A DNA stretch of 64,000 nt from Karalla daura. Lineage: Eukaryota > Chordata > Actinopteri > Chaetodontiformes > Leiognathidae. The stretch's first letter is position 1, and each line of letters starts with the position of its first letter. The stretch lies in NCBI GenBank assembly GCA_029224185.1, contig CM055191.1, positions 22,334,916-22,398,915 on the forward strand. The letters are read 5' to 3'. Under the pieces are notes generated by a model. The model was not told the origin of the DNA and ran no database searches. It saw nothing but the letters and a program-made list of their open reading frames with translations. The position numbers were made by a program, and so were the translations under genes. Below, piece after piece: positions 54,101 through 61,400 of the stretch.

Positions 54101-57100
54101 TCCCTGCTCACCCTGCTGCTGCTGCTGCTCCCGCAGGTGCTGCAGTCGGTGCAGGCCCTGGTGCACCCGGTGCGGCTGCAGAGGCTCGTCATCCAGCCGG
54201 TCAACCTGCTGGTCAGCGTCCACGCCTCCCTCAAGCTCTACATCGCCTCGGACCACACGCCGCTCTCCTTCTCCCTGTTCGAGAGGGGCCCGCTGTGCAC
54301 CACCGCCCGGCAGCTGGTGCACGCCCTGGCCATGCACTACGCTGCCGGGGCCCTGTTCAGAGCCGGTGGGTGGAGGGGGATGGAGGGAGGGGGCGGGGGG
54401 GCATCTACACCTACACCTACACAGCCCGAGCTTCGAGTTACTCGCCTGGATCTGTTGCTGCCTCTCCGTTTTTCTACTCACAGCACAGGGACTCAGATTT
54501 ACGGTCTGTGTCGGGCCGCTCTGATCAGCTTAGTGCAGCCAGTGCGGACAGAGGAGTAACACGACGTGAGAAATTCCTCAATTTGTTCTTAGCCTGCAGT
54601 TTGAAGTGATGCTCCGCGGGGGGGCCTCCTCCAGGATGCAAACTCTGGCCTTTTGGCGTTTTGATTCTCCTAATAGCTCGGCCATAATTTACTGCTTAAT
54701 CACCGGCTGTGAGCGATGGCTGGTGTGCAGGCAGCACGTTCTCTATGGATGGGGTCTGCGTCCGTGCAGCCCGTACCACGGTCCTGCTCCACACATGGTC
54801 CGCTTTAACCCGGCCCCCCCTCCCCACATCAGAAATGGCCGCTCCGCACGGACACCTCCTCCCCGCTGTCTCTCGTTAGAGCGCTGGTTCCTGCTCGTAT
54901 TTCAGCGCGTCACCTCGCTGCGCTCTCCTCGTCCTGAGTCATCCTGGAGTGAGGGGCACCGGGAAGCGTTGCATTCTGGGACTGATTAGTGCTAGGATGT
55001 GCGGTGCTACAGTCACACACACACACACACACACACACACAGCCGCGCAGCCACAGGCGTAAATCCATACACACGCACATGCAACGACTTAAGGACATAT
55101 GGATAAGCGGGTACGGTCTCACACACTCGAGGCGTATACGAATGTGTGTGTGTGTGTGTGTGTGTGCGCGTTTAAAAGCATGACTCAGCCCTGTAAACAT
55201 CAGCTCCTGTCAGGACTTTATGCTCTCCCCAAACCACAACTGGGAGAGCATGTGGAGCAGAAACGGCCGGCAGGCCCCACCGGAGTCGCTTTCCTACCAT
55301 TAGAGTCCATCAGTCAAGTGCAAATTGACGGAGAACGAGAGCAGAGCGGCGTCTGGCGTCTCGGAAATGGCCGTTTGATTTCTGCGACGCATTTGTCAGC
55401 GCATAAATATCAGTGAGCCGTGCCATCTGAAGGGCCCTCTACGGGCGGGTGACAGAGGTGAGATAGTAGGAGGCTGTAAATCTCACTTATGGCACATGTA
55501 TGATTTCATGCAGGCGTGTGTGTGTGTGTGTGTATGTGTGCGTGTCTCTCCTCTAAGCTATTGTGTAAACCTCTCTGAGCCGTGGTGGACGTGGGGTCCC
55601 TCCCAGGGCCCCTCTAGGGAGCGTTCCTCTGAAGAGCAGGTGTTCCAGATGTATTTCTCCTGAATTCTGTTGAATGCAAATCTTAGTTGAGCAAATTGCT
55701 CTGAGATTATATAGAACAAGCCCTGAAAACGGTGTGTTATAACACCACCGTGTCCCACTCCAAAACTAACACAGTTCAGGTTTATTCGTTTGAATATTTG
55801 CCTCCGGTCCAAGTTTTTCTTGTAAAGCTAAACTGGAAGAGAGGCCTGTCCAGAAACCAGAGAGAGGGCTGGTCAGCCACTGTAGCAGGGGGGAAATGGA
55901 GATCGAAGGCTCAGTGAAATGCTTTGAAATGCACACAGATGGACAACCGCCGGCGCACACACGCACATGCAGGCTCTGATCACGTGCTGTGGCTGTTCCA
56001 GGTTGGGTGGTGGGATCTCTGGAGATCCTGGGCAGCCCTGCCAGCCTGGTGCGGAGCATCGGGAACGGCGTGTCTGACTTCTTCCGGCTGCCGTACGAGG
56101 GGCTGACCCGCGGGCCCGGAGCCTTCGTCAGCGGCGTGTCCAGAGGAACCACCTCCTTCGTCAAGCACATCTCCAAAGGTGTCCGTCCACGCACGCTACA
56201 GCTAAATACTAGTCACATGCACAGTTTGCCTTGTGCACAGAGAATAGTGTGCATTCGTGTCTCACCCTCCTGCACGGAGCTGGGGTGCTGCACAGCTCTG
56301 GTTGTGCTTGACAGCCCGTGAATCATCAGTGTCTGTAAACAGCTCCAGCGCACAGGAGGATTGGTCTGTCTCCATGTGTGCAAAGGTGTCCCGCTTGCTT
56401 AAACGTACTGAATCTCATACAAATACCTCACATATGGATCTATATATATCTCCCTGACCGCGTCCTCTCTGCGTGCAGGCACGCTGACGTCCATCACCAA
56501 CCTGGCCACCAGCCTGGCCCGCAACATGGACCGGCTGTCCCTGGACGAGGAGCACTACACTCGGCAGGAGGAGTGGAGGCGGCAGCTGCCGGAGAGCCTG
56601 GGCGACGGCCTGAGGCAGGGCCTGTCCCGCCTCGGCATCAGCCTGCTAGGTGAGGCGCGCACGGTCAACGTCGACGGCAGCTGAAAACGTGACAGTGCAG
56701 CTCAGTCGGCCGATCCTCGGCACACGGGGTCTGCCCACGCACACATTTCGATCGGGCTGTCCCCTCCGCCATTAACTGGGGAGCACGCTCCCGCCCCGAT
56801 CATACACGCTGCGCTGTGTACGGCTGCAGTGAGCTGTGAGACGGAGCGCTGGAGACAGCGCAGCGGGGACCTCGATAAACACCCGGAGGGCAGTAAAACC
56901 CAACTCTGCCTGGGATCAGCCCCGGAGAGGCACGGAGCGCTTTGTCACTGAAACCAAACAGCTGCTCACGTCGCTCCGCGTCACCCTGGAGTCTTAATTC
57001 CTCAAATGCACCGTCCATCACAACCTCCTGGTCGGGCTGATGTTGTGTGTGACGGAGTCTGACAAACAGAAAGTCTCCCTGTGTGTTTCGTTTGTTTCGT

Positions 57101-58406
57101 TCGGTGACGATGTCTGGAGTTGTGAGCGCGTGCGTCTCGTTTTACCCTCAGGAGCCATCGCGGGCATCGTGGACCAGCCCATGCAGAACTTCCAGAGGAA
57201 CTCGGACCTGCAGAGCTCGGCCGGCAGCAAGGCCAAGGGGGTCATCTCCGGCGTGGGGAAAGGCATCGTGGGAGTGTTCACCAAGCCCATCGGCGGAGCG
57301 GCCGAGCTGGTGTCCCAGACCGGATACGGTGAGTTCACAGCGGTCGCGCTGGATCCGGAGGCTGCATGCAGGAGCACATCTTGGATCCCAAAGGGGCCTG
57401 TGCCAAGAGCTTCAGTTTTTTTTTTTTTAGATCTGACAGGCGTGCGAATGAAGTGCTGCTCATTAAAGCCTGACAGGCTCTGTTTCTTTTCCCTGCACTT
57501 CACAGATGCACAGAGCACTGGGAAGCTGAGGCATATTCACAGCTCGATTCTTATCATGAGCAACCAGTTTGCGCACCTATTTGGGTAATTTTAGAAGACC
57601 AGGCCCAGCTAATTGTTTTTTTGTGTTGTCTTTGGCAGCGTGCGCCAATTAACACAGGATAAGCCTTAAAATTTGAATTAAATTAAACATTAAATGTTCA
57701 TTTATCCTACAGCCATTCAGAAAACCATTTGCATAAGGAAGAAAAAAAAGTCCGTCCTCGGCAGTAAACTGAGGCATAGAGAGAGATCTGGCCGGGCATC
57801 AAGGTCTCAAGTTTAACACAACTCAACAAGTGGGTCTAATGTACAACTCTCCATGGAGCGGCGAGCAACAATATGTTCATAAACACTTATAGACTTGGAG
57901 TTGGTGCGTCGGGGAAAATCATAAATCCATCAGTGGGGGGGGGGAACAGCCTGTGCCTCCTATCTGCTCACCGGGTGTTTATTAGGCCGGGCCTCCAGTA
58001 GTGCAGGACCCCAGAGAACACACACACACTTATGTGCCTAATCATACAGTAGATACACAAACACAGCCAGTACACAGAGCCAGCTAGGGAGTGAGGTAGT
58101 GTTTTATTGGGGGGGCGGGGGATGATAGGGGTGACGGGGTGAGCGGCGGGTCAGTGGTGGTGTGTGTTGGCCGCGCGACAGACTACCAGTGAGGATAACA
58201 GCTCTGAGTAAGAGCAACGGCTCCCCGGGGCCTGAGCTAGGCAACACACACTCGCACAAACGTATGAATATGCATGTGGCTCCAAGTATCTGCCACGGCG
58301 AGCAGCACACGCACTCAACACTCTCTCGGGCTGCTAGTCATGTATTCACATCAGCCGTATTGATCGGTGTCACGCGCCAGCCTGTCTTATGAAACACACG
58401 ATTGTG

Positions 58407-58444
<38 letters not shown>

Positions 58445-61400
58445 CACACACAGTGCGGTGACATCATCGATGGATCCCTCTGTGTTCTTTATGGCTCCAG
58501 CTTAACTGCTGGGTGACTTCACCGGGTCGAAGCTGCAGCTCTGCTGACAGCTACGGGGTGACCACACACACACACACCCACACACGCGGGTCATGAACTC
58601 CCTCCAACGTGAATACTAAGACTCGTGGCGGCCATGTTGGATCGGCGCAGGAGACGGCGGACCGTCGGCCATGTTGACGGCATGTTGTGTGTGGCGTGCT
58701 CTCTCGACAGGGATCCTCCACGGGGCGGGACTGTGGCAGCTCCCCAAGCAGCTGTACCTGCCCACGGAGGAGAAGTCGGCCCAGGCTCCAAACAGCCACC
58801 TTAAATATGTCTGGTACGCCCCCCCCACCCCCCACCCTCCACACACACACACACACACCCACCCTGATCACTCTTCCTGCAGGCGCCTCCTTCACTATAC
58901 ATCAGAAGTGGGACATGTGTTCTCGCCTGTGCTTGTGTTGGACCCCGTCCAGGATCTGCTGTTCGTTCTCTCGCCTTTGCCTCTCGTCGTTTTTGAAAAA
59001 AAAAAAAAAAAGGAGAAGAAGAAGGAGAAGGGGGAAAAAAGAAAAACCTTGGAGGGTTCATTACCCGCAAAAAAAAAAAAAAAAAACGAAAAGCCTGGAA
59101 AGATGTTTGACCTTGATCCCACACATGGTAGCCAGGCTGCCCTTCCTTGTTCCCATCGAGCCGTGTTAAAAGGTTTTTATAAGCGCCCTGCCAAAGCCGC
59201 CAGCTAGAAGTTGTTCTTGTTGTTTAACTGTGAGCCTGTCCAGAGATGTCTCCCTGTGCCATCAGATGGAGGGGGGAGGAGGAGAAACACCTTTCCCCCG
59301 CGCGCCGGAGCGGCCCTGAGAGGCTGGGAGAGGCTCGGCCCGCCAAGCAGAAGGTTGCCCCTGGGTCCTGCGTTGTAAAACAAAAACAAAAAACAAAAAA
59401 AACGACACAAAAAAAAAACATGGCCCGGAGCGAAGCCGCGCGCACGGCGCGGCATCGCGTCTTGAGTGTTGCTTGCTGGGATTCCAGCTCGCTGTCTCGC
59501 CGGAACACTTCATATCATCATAAAAATTTATAAGAGGCCTCTGCCTCCAGAAGGTTATCAGGAGCTGCAGGAGAAGCATTTACTGCCGCGTGTGATGAAT
59601 TTTCCACCATTGACTTTGGTTTCCATAGCTATCAAACATTCGCTACAACAGGCCTCGGCGCGGGGAGGGAGGCCGGATCCTGGATGCGTTGTTTTCTTTA
59701 GGACGCCCCCCCCCCCTCGCCCGGAGTGGGGGGGGGGGGGGGGTTAGTTGCGCTAATGTCGGAGGGGAGATGAAAATGGATGAAGGCTGAGCTAATGCTC
59801 CCCCGTGGCTCCCGGCGCGGCGCGTAGCAGCCGGGGCTGCTTTCCATCAGGCGTCCGTGTCAGTCGCTCCTTACTACTACTACTACTACTACAGGTAGCG
59901 GCCGGCGCTCGAGGGGTCAGGCCGCCTGAGCGGCGTGACGCTGAGCAGAGCCCGGGAGGGTCCCCGCCGCGGCCGCCTCCGCATCTGCTCGGCCGCTCGA
60001 GCACCTGCCGCCCGGGGTGAACAGCCGGCGAGTCTGAAGGCTGCCGTTTCGGAGAAACGCAACATGCAGAAACGTAGATTGCAGGATGTGTGGGAGAGAG
60101 CACACGTGCGCTCTTATTTGCGTGCGTCAGCCGGGTCCAGGCTTTCCGTGTGGTCTCATCCCGGCTGAGGCCCGTGCGTTCGGGAGGTCTGCGTGCCTGT
60201 GCGTGATCCGCGCACGCGGGGGGGAGAGTCGCGTGACGTTCCTTCAGCCGAGAACTAGCGCGGGCTGAACTTGGTGTCGCGTCTCTGTCCGAGCGCAGGA
60301 AGATGCTGCAGTCGCTGGGGCGGCCGGAGCTGCACATGGCGCTGGAGGTGACCATCGTGAGCGGCTCGGGCCAGGAGCACGCCGGCTGCCTGCTGCTCAC
60401 CTCCGAGGTGCTGTTCGTGGTGAGCCTCAGCGAGGACACGCAGCAGCAGGCCTTCCCCATCACAGAGGTCAGTGCGCGCCGATCGGAGCTCCGCGAGCCT
60501 AAACGGAGGAGAAGCCTAAACGAGGCTAAACCCGCGCTAAACCTGCGCTGTCCTGCAGGTGGAGTGTCAGCAGGAGGAGGGCCAGCCGGGGCAGCTCACC
60601 CTCAGCCTGCAGCAGCAGACGGTGGCCAGCGACACAGAGGTGAGGCCTGCTAACACGCCGTCTCTGCTCAGTAGGGCTCGCCCTGCCATGCCCGTTTGGG
60701 GACCGTACAACCAATAACATCAAATGAATGGAAATGACAAGAGACAAAATGAACTTATCGCAACTTTTGCCAGTGGAAATCATATACTCATATGTACATT
60801 TATATACCTGCGCATAACCTATATCGATACACACTCTTGAACTCCACTTGGCGAACCAAACCAAGACATGGGGTCCGCAAAACTCACCCAAACACTCGTC
60901 CTTCCATGAGTGTTTGGGTGGCGGGTGATATCGTTTACATAACAGCCTTGTTTGGAATCACATTCAGTCTCTCTTCAGATAAGTGCCATTCAACATCTGA
61001 AATGTACATATGAATGAGGACATTACGACTTTTTTGGCCCTGCCAGGACGAGGCTGGACAACTTTAAGCCTGGCCCCTGAAAACAAATATTTGTGCGGGC
61101 AAATTTGCTGCTTTCACACGGAGCCTGTGGCAGCAGCCGTGGCCGGTTCTTAGTCAGTTGATCCCCGTGTTTGACTTTGCGTTGTGGGGTGCCGACCTGC
61201 CTGTGCTCCCCAGGGCGACGGGGTGCGGGAGCGCCTGTCGGAGCAGCAGTACCGCCGCCTGCTGGACTACGTGAGCCGGGCGTCCCACTTCCTGTCCCCG
61301 TCGGCCGCCTCGCTGCAGCTGCAGCCGCCGGTGGCGCTGGCCGAGCCGCCGCCCTCCGTCACCAAGTCCTACCGCTACCTGGTGGAGCCGGCGCCCGCCG

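Larger units (their letters stand above)
54366..56001 (+). other. vps13b intron
   Basis: An intron of 1636 nt with (CA)n at 55013-55040, (TG)n at 55145-55168 and a shorter TG run near 55516. No exon or mobile element is recognisable. Confidence 0.86.
58814..60298 (+). other. vps13b intron
   Basis: An intron of 1485 nt with A-runs near 58990-59086, a C11/G16 hairpin at 59706-59743, a (TAC)7 run at 59872-59893 and CpG-rich stretches to its 3' end. No exon is recognisable. Confidence 0.85.
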
